This document shows, one piece after another, positions 38,471 to 46,435 of a DNA stretch of 64,000 nt; positions within the stretch are counted from its first letter, which is position 1; every line of letters begins with the position of its first letter. The notes under the pieces were generated by a model that saw nothing but the letters and a program-made list of their open reading frames with translations, ran no database searches and was not told where the DNA came from. The DNA lies in NCBI RefSeq assembly GCF_001678675.1, contig NZ_LZRN01000004.1, positions 62,001-126,000 of the forward strand, in the 5' to 3' direction. This stretch comes from Gelidibacter algens (GTDB taxonomy: Bacteria; Bacteroidota; Bacteroidia; Flavobacteriales; Flavobacteriaceae). The translations under genes and the position numbers were made by a program.

Positions 38471-39382
38471 ATGAGTAGACATCAAGGGAGTAGTGGTAAG
38501 GGAAAATCTTCTGGAAGAGATCAGAGCAAGAGTAATGCTGCAGCTTCAGGAAGAGGAGGTGATAATTCTAAAAGCAAGAGTTACGCTAGAGGGAATGCTC
38601 CATTGAGAAAAGCTACAAAAGAGGGTTCGAAACCAAATTCTGATAAAAAAACACCAGTAAAAAAATCCAATCCAGACGAAATCAGATTGAACAAATACAT
38701 CGCCAATTCTGGAATCTGTTCGCGTCGTGATGCTGACATGCATATCTCTACAGGAAGTGTGACCGTTAATGGAAAAGTAGTTACAGAAATGGGCTATAAA
38801 GTAAAGCTGGAAGATGATGTTCGTTTTGATGGATCACGTGTCAATCCCGAAAAGAAAGCCTACGTATTGCTCAATAAACCAAAAGGTTTTGCAACCACTA
38901 CAAGTGAAGGTAAAGGACGTACCGTTATGGATTTGGTTGCCAATGCAACTACGTCACGTATTAAACCCATTGGACGTTTGGGAAGAAACTCCTTAGGCTT
39001 GATTTTGTTTACCAATGATGATGCTTTGGTGCAAAAATTCACCAATTCAAAAAAAGGAGTGCCGCGATTGTTTCAAATAGAACTGGATAAGAATTTGAAG
39101 TTTGAGGACCTCAAAAAAATTCAGGAAGGATTAAAAATCGAGGGTAAATTTGTGGCGGTAGAAGAAATCAGTTTTGTTGAAGGGGAATCGAAAAATCAAA
39201 TTGGTTTAAAAATCAAAAACACCGGAAGCTCTATTATCCATACTATTTTTGACCATTTAAACTATGAGATTGTAAAGTTAGATTGTGTTGCCATTGCTGG
39301 TTTAACCAAGAAAGATATTCCTCGTGGGCATTGGAAACATCTCACAGAGCAAGAAATCAATACTTTGAAAATGTTGTCTTGA
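38471..39382 (+). CDS. RsuA/RluB-family pseudouridine-synthase-like protein lacking the catalytic aspartate
   Basis: The 303-residue protein has a basic, Ser/Gly/Lys-rich extension (1-~65), an S4 RNA-binding domain (IRLNKYIANSGICSRRDADMHI, ~74-130) and an RsuA/RluB-like domain (VLLNKPKGFATT onward). The catalytic motif that should read GRLDxxTxGLL is IGRLGRNSLGLILFTNDD, with Gly171 in place of the nucleophilic Asp. The later arginine motif, normally like NRIVRRIF, reads GSSIIHTIF. It is therefore probably an RNA-binding pseudoenzyme rather than an active synthase. The frame is intact and the sequence is otherwise collinear with the family. Confidence 0.82.
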   Translation: MSRHQGSSGKGKSSGRDQSKSNAAASGRGGDNSKSKSYARGNAPLRKATKEGSKPNSDKKTPVKKSNPDEIRLNKYIANSGICSRRDADMHISTGSVTVNGKVVTEMGYKVKLEDDVRFDGSRVNPEKKAYVLLNKPKGFATTTSEGKGRTVMDLVANATTSRIKPIGRLGRNSLGLILFTNDDALVQKFTNSKKGVPRLFQIELDKNLKFEDLKKIQEGLKIEGKFVAVEEISFVEGESKNQIGLKIKNTGSSIIHTIFDHLNYEIVKLDCVAIAGLTKKDIPRGHWKHLTEQEINTLKMLS

Positions 39383-39798
39383 TTTTAAGGGCCTGAAAGT
39401 GATGGGGTTTTAAGATCCATTTTAACACGTTTTTGGTCCTTTAATAGTCGAAATTTTTGAGTATGATATTCCTATTTGTTTGATGACATATTTTTATCCT
39501 TTGCATCTTGTTTTTCAGAATTTTTATAGTTCTTTTGCACCTCATTTAGCTGAACCCTTGAATCGCGTTTTTACGTTTGGGCTTTTGGATTTTAAGAAGT
39601 CACTTTCAAAAGCAACTTATAAGATAAGTTACCAGATTTTAAAGCTTACTTCTAATTTTAGAATATCAGATAGCAAACACCTTGCCTTCGTGTCTATTCC
39701 TTCCCATCAGCAAATTCAAGTATGATTTTCATTATTTATCAGGAATTTATTACTCTAATTGATTTTTTTTTCAGAATTTTAAAACTTAATAAAGCATA
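39383..39798. other. Gap upstream of the arginine decarboxylase gene
   Basis: The 416-base stretch has a plus-strand frame of 81 codons (from TTG 39480) whose product is not recognisable and which I do not call. The sequence TTTTTCAGAATTTT occurs twice, near 39511-39524 and 39767-39780. A long leader or regulatory RNA for the polyamine operon is possible, but I see no defined structure. Confidence 0.4.
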
Positions 39799-41208
39799 AT
39801 GAATACAAAATATATTGATCTCATCAATCAAACCTTTTATTTTCCACAAGATGAATTCAAACTCGAAGACAAAACACTTCAATTTCATGACATTGATTTG
39901 ATGAAATTGGTTGAAGATTATGGGACGCCTTTAAAGTTTACTTATCTCCCTCAAATTTCAAATAATATTGGCCGTGCCAAAAGCTGGTTTTCCAAAGCTA
40001 TCAAGAAACATAAATACAAAGGGAAGTACCATTATTGTTACTGTACAAAAAGCTCACATTTTAAACATGTATTGAACGAAGCTTTAAAAAATGATATCCA
40101 TATTGAGACCTCTTCGGCATTTGATATTGATATTGTTGAAAAGCTAAAGGAAGAAGGCAAAATCACTGATAAGACCTATGTGATCAGTAATGGTTTCAAA
40201 CGTGAACAATACGTTACAAACATTGCAAGATTGATCAATAACGGACATAAAAATTGCATTCCTATTATCGATAACTACGAGGAAATTGATTTGCTGTCTC
40301 AAGAAATTAAAGGCAAATTCAATATCGGGATTCGAATTGCTTCAGAAGAGGAACCAAAGTTTGAGTTTTATACCTCACGTTTGGGGATTGGATATAAAAA
40401 CATTCTTCCATTTTACAGAAACCAAGTTAAAGACAATAAAAAAGTAAAGCTGAAAATGCTTCACTTCTTTATCAATACTGGCATTCGTGATAATGCGTAT
40501 TATTGGAATGAACTTTCTAAATGTTTAAAAGTGTATACCAATCTAAAACGCATCTGTCCATCTTTGGATAGTTTGAATATTGGTGGTGGTTTCCCGATCA
40601 AAAACTCCTTAGCATTTGACTTCGACTATGAGTACATGGTTGATGAAATTATCAATCAAATCCAATTGTTCTGTGAGCAGGAAGAGGTAGATGTGCCAAA
40701 CCTCTTTACAGAATTTGGCAGTTTTACTGTAGGTGAAAGTGGTGGTGCAATTTATGAGGTGTTATACCAAAAGCAACAGAATGACAGAGAAAAGTGGAAC
40801 ATGATCAATTCATCGTTCATTACGACGCTTCCAGATACATGGGCCATCAACAAACGCTTTGTCATGTTGCCAATTAACCGCTGGCATGATAGTTATGAGC
40901 GTGTCCTTTTGGGTGGTTTGACCTGTGACAGTGATGATTATTACAATAGTGAGCAGCACATGAATGCTATTTACCTCCCTAAATACAATAAAGAAAAACC
41001 TTTGTATCTTGGATTTTTCAATACCGGCGCATATCAAGAAACTATTGGCGGATTTGGTGGATTGCAGCATTGTTTGATACCTTCGCCAAAACATATCCTG
41101 ATTGATAGAGATGAAGATGGTAATTTAACGACCAAGATATTTAGTGAACAACAAAAGAGTGAAGACTTACTTAAAATTTTAGGATACAATAATCAGAGTG
41201 AAAGTTAA
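39799..41208 (+). CDS. speA: Biosynthetic arginine decarboxylase, short Bacteroidetes type
   Basis: The 469-residue protein belongs to the alanine-racemase-fold PLP decarboxylases and is much shorter than the ~658-residue E. coli SpeA. The candidate PLP lysine is Lys84 in HYCYCTKSSHFKHVL. Further conserved segments are IETSSAFDIDIVEKL, SLNIGGGFPIKNS, FTEFGSFTVGESG, GGLTCDSDDYYN and FFNTGAYQETIGGFGG. It makes agmatine from arginine. Agmatinase and a deoxyhypusine-synthase-like gene follow, defining a polyamine operon. Confidence 0.9.
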   Translation: MNTKYIDLINQTFYFPQDEFKLEDKTLQFHDIDLMKLVEDYGTPLKFTYLPQISNNIGRAKSWFSKAIKKHKYKGKYHYCYCTKSSHFKHVLNEALKNDIHIETSSAFDIDIVEKLKEEGKITDKTYVISNGFKREQYVTNIARLINNGHKNCIPIIDNYEEIDLLSQEIKGKFNIGIRIASEEEPKFEFYTSRLGIGYKNILPFYRNQVKDNKKVKLKMLHFFINTGIRDNAYYWNELSKCLKVYTNLKRICPSLDSLNIGGGFPIKNSLAFDFDYEYMVDEIINQIQLFCEQEEVDVPNLFTEFGSFTVGESGGAIYEVLYQKQQNDREKWNMINSSFITTLPDTWAINKRFVMLPINRWHDSYERVLLGGLTCDSDDYYNSEQHMNAIYLPKYNKEKPLYLGFFNTGAYQETIGGFGGLQHCLIPSPKHILIDRDEDGNLTTKIFSEQQKSEDLLKILGYNNQSES

Positions 41209-41277
41209 GAGATTCTGAAGACCTATAATATTTTATCAAGAAATGCATTTTACTTTTAAAATAATAATTTTTGCAAA

Positions 41278-42225
41278 ATGAACAGTAATATAACGTATGC
41301 AGGAATACCTGAGGAATATTCCAAATTAGATAATGCTAAAATCGTATTGATTCCTGTGCCTTATGATGGCACAAGTACGTGGCAAAAAGGAGCAGACCAA
41401 GGTCCGAAAGCTTTTTTGGATGCCTCAGAAAATATGGAGCTTTATGACATTGAAACGGAAACGGAAGTTTACAAACAAGGCATTTATCTTGCAGATGCCG
41501 TGACTGAAAATGCGTCTCCTGAAAAAATGGTAGATGCTGTACACCAAACCGTCAAGAAATACATCACACGCAACAAGTTTGTAACGGCATTTGGGGGTGA
41601 GCATTCCATCTCTATTGGTACCATTCGTGCTTTCAATGAGTGTTTTGATAATTTGACAGTACTTCAAATTGATGCACATGCTGATTTGCGTAAAGAGTAT
41701 CAAGGTTCAAAATGCAACCACGCCTGTGCGGTTTATGAAGCAAGCCAAAACACTAATTTGATTCAAGTGGGCATCCGGAGTATGGATGTGATTGAAACAA
41801 CGGTTATGGACAAAGAAAAAACTTATTTTGCCCATGATATGGTCAATGATGAGTTTTGGATGGACAGTGCCATTGATCAAATGACAGACAACGTGTTTAT
41901 TACTATTGATTTGGATGCTTTTGATCCTTCCATTATGCCATCAACAGGAACACCAGAACCAGGTGGATTGCTGTGGTATGAAACCCTGGAATTTTTAAGA
42001 AAAGTCTTTGAAGAAAAAAATGTGGTAGGTTTTGATATTGTTGAACTTTGTCCAGATCCTAAAGAGAAATCATCAGATTTTCTTGCTGCAAAATTGTATT
42101 ATAAAATGTTAAGCTATAAATTTTTGGACGACAATGTGGAAGATGGCTACGAAAGTAACTTTAACGAATCAGGAGGGCCAAGCATAAACAAATTTTCTAA
42201 ATTCGATAATGATGACGACAACTAA
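41278..42225 (+). CDS. speB: Agmatinase (ureohydrolase)
   Basis: The 315-residue enzyme hydrolyses agmatine to putrescine and urea. Manganese ligands are in FGGEHSISIG, LQIDAHADLR and ITIDLDAFDPSIMPSTGTPEPGG; GFDIVELCPD closes the core. It acts on the product of the preceding decarboxylase. Its 3' end overlaps the next gene by 17 bases, which suggests coupled translation. An acidic Asp/Asn-rich tail (FDNDDDN) ends the protein. Confidence 0.94.
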   Translation: MNSNITYAGIPEEYSKLDNAKIVLIPVPYDGTSTWQKGADQGPKAFLDASENMELYDIETETEVYKQGIYLADAVTENASPEKMVDAVHQTVKKYITRNKFVTAFGGEHSISIGTIRAFNECFDNLTVLQIDAHADLRKEYQGSKCNHACAVYEASQNTNLIQVGIRSMDVIETTVMDKEKTYFAHDMVNDEFWMDSAIDQMTDNVFITIDLDAFDPSIMPSTGTPEPGGLLWYETLEFLRKVFEEKNVVGFDIVELCPDPKEKSSDFLAAKLYYKMLSYKFLDDNVEDGYESNFNESGGPSINKFSKFDNDDDN

Positions 42226-43189
42226 GGGAGCTATTTCAAATTTTATTGAAAAATACTATCTTCATTTCAATGCGGCAGCATTGGTAGATGCTGCAAAAGG
42301 TTATGAAGCGCAATTAGCAAAAGGATCAAAAATGCTGGTGTCTTTAGCAGGAGCTATGAGTACTGCTGAAATTGGTAAAATATTTGCTGAAATAATTCGC
42401 CAAGATAAAGTACAGATTATTTCATGTACCGGAGCCAATCTTGAAGAAGATATCATGAACTTGGTAGCACATTCACATTACAAGCGTGTTCCCAATTACC
42501 GCGATTTGACACCACAAGATGAGTGGGATTTATTGGAGAAAGGTTTGAACCGAGTTACAGACACTTGCATCCCGGAAGAGGAAGCTTTTAGACGTTTACA
42601 AAAACATATTGTTAAAATCTGGAAAGATGCTGAGGCCAATGGTGAGCGCTTTTTCCCACATGAATTCATGTACAAAATGTTGTTGAGCGGAGTGCTTGAA
42701 GAACACTATGAAATTGATATAAAAAATTCTTGGATGTATGCTGCAGCAGAGAAAAATTTACCTATAATTGTACCAGGTTGGGAAGACAGCACGATGGGTA
42801 ATATTTTCGCCAGCTACGTTCTTAAAGGAGAATTGAAAGCAAGTACCATGAAATCTGGGATTGAATACATGACATTCTTGGCAGATTGGTACACAGATAA
42901 TTCTGATAATGGTATAGGTTTTTTCCAAATTGGTGGAGGGATTGCGGGAGATTTCCCAATATGTGTCGTTCCAATGTTATACCAAGATATGGAGCGTACA
43001 GATACGCCTTTCTGGAGTTATTTTTGCCAAATCAGCGATTCTACCACAAGTTACGGATCATATTCTGGAGCCGTTCCTAATGAAAAAATAACCTGGGGGA
43101 AATTAGATATAGATACCCCAAAATTTATAATAGAAAGTGATGCTACCATTGTAGCGCCACTTATATTTGCCTACCTATTAGATATGTAA
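42209..43189 (+). CDS. Deoxyhypusine-synthase-like protein of polyamine metabolism
   Basis: The 326-residue protein is homologous to deoxyhypusine synthase. The catalytic-lysine motif is retained as ITWGKLDID (Lys298), as are SLAGAMSTAEIGKIFAEIIR and TGANLEEDIMNLVAH (NAD-binding). The substrate-site segment that reads GGGxxKHHIANAN in true deoxyhypusine synthases is IGGGIAGDFPICVVPM here, so the active-site His is lost. Bacteria have no eIF5A, so the acceptor must differ; homospermidine-type synthesis from putrescine is the usual proposal for such homologues. The overlap with speB supports a polyamine substrate. Confidence 0.88.
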   Translation: MMTTTKGAISNFIEKYYLHFNAAALVDAAKGYEAQLAKGSKMLVSLAGAMSTAEIGKIFAEIIRQDKVQIISCTGANLEEDIMNLVAHSHYKRVPNYRDLTPQDEWDLLEKGLNRVTDTCIPEEEAFRRLQKHIVKIWKDAEANGERFFPHEFMYKMLLSGVLEEHYEIDIKNSWMYAAAEKNLPIIVPGWEDSTMGNIFASYVLKGELKASTMKSGIEYMTFLADWYTDNSDNGIGFFQIGGGIAGDFPICVVPMLYQDMERTDTPFWSYFCQISDSTTSYGSYSGAVPNEKITWGKLDIDTPKFIIESDATIVAPLIFAYLLDM

Positions 43190-43191
43190 TT

Positions 43192-43542
43192 ATGAGTAAC
43201 AAAAAAGACAATCTAAAACGCGTTATCGTCGATTTTAAAAAATTGACGCCAGAGATTCTCTCGTTGTTGGTTGAAAAATATCCTGACGGTTATGATGATG
43301 ATAATATCATTACGTTCAAGAATGCCAATAATGAAATTGTAGATGCCGTTGAAGTTACCACACATGACACTAAGTATTTAGTGAAAGTGAGTACCAAACT
43401 TCAGGTGACAATGGAGAATTATGATGAGGATGATTATGAAGATTTTGAGGGTGATGATCCAGAAGCGGTTCAAGACCCAGAATTGGGTGAGGATGATCCG
43501 CAAGTAGAAGTAGATGAGGAAGTAGATGAGGACGTAGATTAG
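43192..43542 (+). CDS. Conserved acidic protein of unknown function
   Basis: The 116-residue protein starts 2 bases after the deoxyhypusine-synthase-like stop. The first ~75 residues look like a small alpha/beta domain (LKRVIVDFKKLTPEILSLLVEKYPDGYDDDNIITF). The last ~40 residues are almost entirely Asp/Glu-rich (YDEDDYEDFEGDDPEAVQD and so on). I recognise no catalytic motif. An acidic tail could bind polyamines or other cations or mimic nucleic acid; this is only a suggestion from composition and position at the end of a polyamine operon. Confidence 0.75.
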   Translation: MSNKKDNLKRVIVDFKKLTPEILSLLVEKYPDGYDDDNIITFKNANNEIVDAVEVTTHDTKYLVKVSTKLQVTMENYDEDDYEDFEGDDPEAVQDPELGEDDPQVEVDEEVDEDVD

Positions 43543-43602
43543 TTATACATCAAAACTTAAATACATGACCTGTTAGCCTAGATCATAAAGTATTAATAAT
43601 AC

Positions 43603-43633
43603 AAAAGTTGCCTATACGTAGGCAGCTTTTTTT
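43603..43633 (+). terminator. Rho-independent terminator of the polyamine operon
   Basis: AAAAGTTGCCTA (43603-43614) pairs with TAGGCAGCTTTT (43619-43630), with one G-T wobble and loop TACG. A run of seven T follows (43627-43633). Confidence 0.85.
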
Positions 43634-43812
43634 GTTTAAAACATTTTGAAAGTAACTGAAATAAAGTTCAACAAAATTTAATTTACATCGATTAATAACG
43701 TAACTTTAATTCACGAGCAAGTTTCTCGATGCGGAATTTTCCATAATATGTAGGCGGCAAAGCCCATCATATGATTAGAACACTTATTAATAATATGATG
43801 AAAAAATAATCT

Positions 43813-44226
43813 ATGAAAACGCAATTTCATCTCGCTTTACCCTGTATTAGCATCAGCAAAACCCACGCGTTTTATAAAGATATTTTAGGTGCTCAAATTG
43901 GACGCTCCGCTGTTAAGTGGGTAGATGTTAATTTATTTGACCATCAAATTACCTTTACGGAGTGTGGGCCATTTAAATTTGAGTCCCAAAGTTACAATTT
44001 CAATGGTGATATTTTACCGTCATTCCATTTTGGGGTAATTTTGCAAAAGGTAGAATGGGACAAGATGCTTGACCGTCTCAACTCTAAAAATACTCCTATA
44101 GTTGCACAGATTAAATTTTTGGAGAGCAAAATCGGAGAGCATCATTCCTTTTTTATTAAAGACCCGAATAATTATACGGTAGAATTTAAATGTTTCAATA
44201 CATCTTCTGAAGTTTTCAAATCTTAA
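43813..44226 (+). CDS. VOC-family (glyoxalase/dioxygenase superfamily) protein
   Basis: The 137-residue protein has the vicinal-oxygen-chelate pattern: FHLALPCISISKTHAFYKDILGAQIGR at the N-terminus and GEHHSFFIKDPNNYTVEFKCF at the C-terminus, with metal-ligand candidates His6 in FHLALP, His in PSFHFGV and Glu in YTVEFK. Substrate is unknown. It stands alone, with 270 bases upstream and 140 downstream. Confidence 0.82.
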   Translation: MKTQFHLALPCISISKTHAFYKDILGAQIGRSAVKWVDVNLFDHQITFTECGPFKFESQSYNFNGDILPSFHFGVILQKVEWDKMLDRLNSKNTPIVAQIKFLESKIGEHHSFFIKDPNNYTVEFKCFNTSSEVFKS

Positions 44227-44366
44227 ATGAGTAGATTCTTATAACCGTTACAACCAATTGAAATCCACGTGCAAACTACATAGAGATGGGATTGCTAAAA
44301 GCCAACGGACTTGTTGTGGCCAATTTCCGAAAAACAATTATATACATTCTAATATAACAAATTACG

Positions 44367-44735
44367 ATGAAAACAAAATATATAACACTATTTCCCATGT
44401 TATGCCTCTTCTTAATGTCAGTTAAGCCACTGCCATCCAATATGGCGATAGTTCAAAAGAGTAGTCAAGAGTTGAAAATAGTGGGGGTTTATGACGGCCA
44501 TGAAGGTTATGGTTATAACTTTATAAGTACACACAAAGATGACGGGTCAGAATTTACCATGACCTTTCAAAAAGTTGATGAAGCAGTTATAAAAGAATAT
44601 GATCTTGATGCAGACTTGTTTCTAAATCAAAAATTTGAAGTCACCTATACATTAAAAACTGTGGTGACCAAAGATGAAAACGGATTTGATGATGAAAACG
44701 AGGTGTACACAATAACACGCCTTAAAGCGTTGTAG
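44367..44735 (+). CDS. Small exported protein of unknown function
   Basis: The 122-residue protein starts with a hydrophobic segment (YITLFPMLCLFLMSVKPLPS) that is probably a signal peptide or anchor. The mature part is beta-rich and charged (VGVYDGHEGYGYNFISTHKDDG; FEVTYTLKTVVTKDENG), without Cys beyond the signal or any catalytic motif that I recognise. It converges with the mannosyltransferase gene across a shared terminator. Confidence 0.65.
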   Translation: MKTKYITLFPMLCLFLMSVKPLPSNMAIVQKSSQELKIVGVYDGHEGYGYNFISTHKDDGSEFTMTFQKVDEAVIKEYDLDADLFLNQKFEVTYTLKTVVTKDENGFDDENEVYTITRLKAL

Positions 44736-44748
44736 CATTTACTTCACT

Positions 44749-46152
44749 TCATTTGAAAGACTGCCTTTTGGCGGTCTTTTTTTTTAATACTTCCCAGGCA
44801 AAAACAGAATAGACCACAACGTATTCCAGTGCTATAATCCATAAATTTTCAGTGCTTTCTGTATTGGCATATGCCAAATAGCTCAAAATAACCATAAGGG
44901 ACCAGACCAGAGGGAATTTGTAGTTGGTGAATACAGATAAAATTAAAAGTGTTGCTAAATACCAAGGATGGATGGTTGTAGATATAAAATAATATAAGGT
45001 TGCTGCAAGAAGCATGGATACGATAACGTGCTTTAAAGTGGTGTTTTGTCTGAAAAAAGTAAAGAGCAAAAGCATCACTATGGTCAGAATTGGAATGTAT
45101 TTACCAATGATGGCGATTTCATTATAACCTGTTACCCAATACCCAACCTCTCTGGCAACATAATACAGGCTGGCATTAAATTCAAAAGTGCTGAACCAAA
45201 GTTGCACGGTTTTCGAGTAATTGTTGACGAACTCTGAAGAATAGAATGGGGCAAATAAAATTAGGATGGTAAAGCCAATAAAGGAGTAAAACACTAATAG
45301 CTTTGTGAAATTGAGTTCAGTTCTTTTTAAAATTGGATCATCTGTATTGGAGCTCTTATTGTTTTTTGTGAAGAATTGAAAAAATAGAGGTAAAAACAAT
45401 AACGGAATTAATTTGACAGAAACCGAAAGCGCAAAAATTACGGCGGCTGTTTTCCATTTGTCCATATGCAAAAGATAAAGACTCAAAATCAGAAAGAAAA
45501 TCATGATGCCTTCAAAATGTAAACTTCCCGTTAATTCAATAACGATGAAAGGATTTAAAATATACCAGAAGATATTGTGCACAGGCATTTTTAAGCGCTC
45601 TAGTAACTTCTTTCCAAAATAAAGGGTTCCAATGTCTGCAGCTATAATAAATATCCTAAATCCAATAGCAGTCCCTATAATGCTCTTGCCTGCAAAAAGC
45701 CCTGCAATGGCGAATATGAATTGTTTTATAGGTGGATAGTTAGTATAATGACTGCCGTTAAGCGCTCCCATTCCGTTGTAGAGTTCTTGGGCTTGCGCGA
45801 TGGGAAACTTTCCCATCTCGATTAATGATTGCGGTGTGAATAAATAAGGATTCATGCCTTCAAGAATCATCCGTCCATCCCAAATAAAACGATAGAAATC
45901 TTGGGAAAGGGTTGGAGTTGCAAATAAGAACACGAATCTTAAGAGAATGGCAAAAAATACCAAAAGTTTAAAATTACCTGAATATGTTGTTACCAATTTA
46001 TAAAACAAAGCAAACAACGCAGCATATAATATAAGGAGTTTAGTGTAGTCTGTTCTCACTAAATCATAGGCGAAAACCGCATAAAGAATAACACTTATCA
46101 GCGCTAATAAAATGGGTGTTCTATTTAATCTTAAAAATGTTGGATTGAACAT
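44749..46152 (-). CDS. GT-C type membrane mannosyltransferase
   Basis: The 467-residue protein has about 11-13 membrane helices. The first large loop holds the GT-C motif QDFYRFIWDGRMILEGMNPYLFTP, and a YPP motif (YTNYPPIKQF) follows. This matches the polyprenyl-phosphomannose-dependent transferases common in Bacteroidetes. It would add a sugar on the periplasmic side from a lipid-linked donor, which the DPM-like transferase encoded at 47923-48615 could make. It is separated from the upstream GT2 by a palindromic repeat. Confidence 0.82.
   Translation of the reverse strand: MFNPTFLRLNRTPILLALISVILYAVFAYDLVRTDYTKLLILYAALFALFYKLVTTYSGNFKLLVFFAILLRFVFLFATPTLSQDFYRFIWDGRMILEGMNPYLFTPQSLIEMGKFPIAQAQELYNGMGALNGSHYTNYPPIKQFIFAIAGLFAGKSIIGTAIGFRIFIIAADIGTLYFGKKLLERLKMPVHNIFWYILNPFIVIELTGSLHFEGIMIFFLILSLYLLHMDKWKTAAVIFALSVSVKLIPLLFLPLFFQFFTKNNKSSNTDDPILKRTELNFTKLLVFYSFIGFTILILFAPFYSSEFVNNYSKTVQLWFSTFEFNASLYYVAREVGYWVTGYNEIAIIGKYIPILTIVMLLLFTFFRQNTTLKHVIVSMLLAATLYYFISTTIHPWYLATLLILSVFTNYKFPLVWSLMVILSYLAYANTESTENLWIIALEYVVVYSVFAWEVLKKKTAKRQSFK
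44756..44785. terminator. Hairpin terminator between convergent genes
   Basis: AAAGACTGCC (44756-44765) pairs with GGCGGTCTTT (44770-44779) with one wobble and a TTTT loop; T-run 44777-44785. It serves the plus-strand gene, and its left arm lies in the last codons of the minus-strand gene. The matching A-rich left arm could make it work in both directions. Confidence 0.75.
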
Positions 46153-46274
46153 TGAATACTTTGTAAAGAACTAAATATTTACCTATTGTGATGAAATGAT
46201 TGAAGCAGCAAGATAAGTTGTTTTCAGAATGCAATCTTAATAGTAGACTTTAAATCTTGAAGATTGACGGCTTT

Positions 46275-46420
46275 GCGTTAGGGATTAGAGCGGCATCCTT
46301 TTACATCAACAGCTGCCCAATAAGGCAGCTGTTGATGTAAAAGATATAGCGGAAAGCCCGACCTTGAGCCTGCCATATTTTGTTGTTATGACCTTGTAGG
46401 TTTGGCGAAAGGAAACGCCC
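46275..46420 (-). repeat. Dispersed element with conserved flanks and a variable 19-base hairpin, copy A
   Basis: Read on the minus strand it runs GGGCGTTTCCTTTCGCC ... GGTCGGGCTTTCCGCTATATC, hairpin, GGATGCCGCTCTAATCCCTAACGC-like end (within the 20-base limit, given in parts). On the plus strand the hairpin arms are 46299-46317 and 46324-46342, a perfect 19-base stem with loop CAATAA. The flanks match copy B at 59303-59452 in the opposite orientation. It lies between two glycosyltransferase genes. Confidence 0.75.
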
Positions 46421-46435
46421 AAAACAATAATCCTA

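Noticed and set aside
39480-39725. Plus-strand frame of 81 codons upstream of speA
   Set aside because: Composition and product are not protein-like and the start would be TTG; probably chance in an AT-rich gap.
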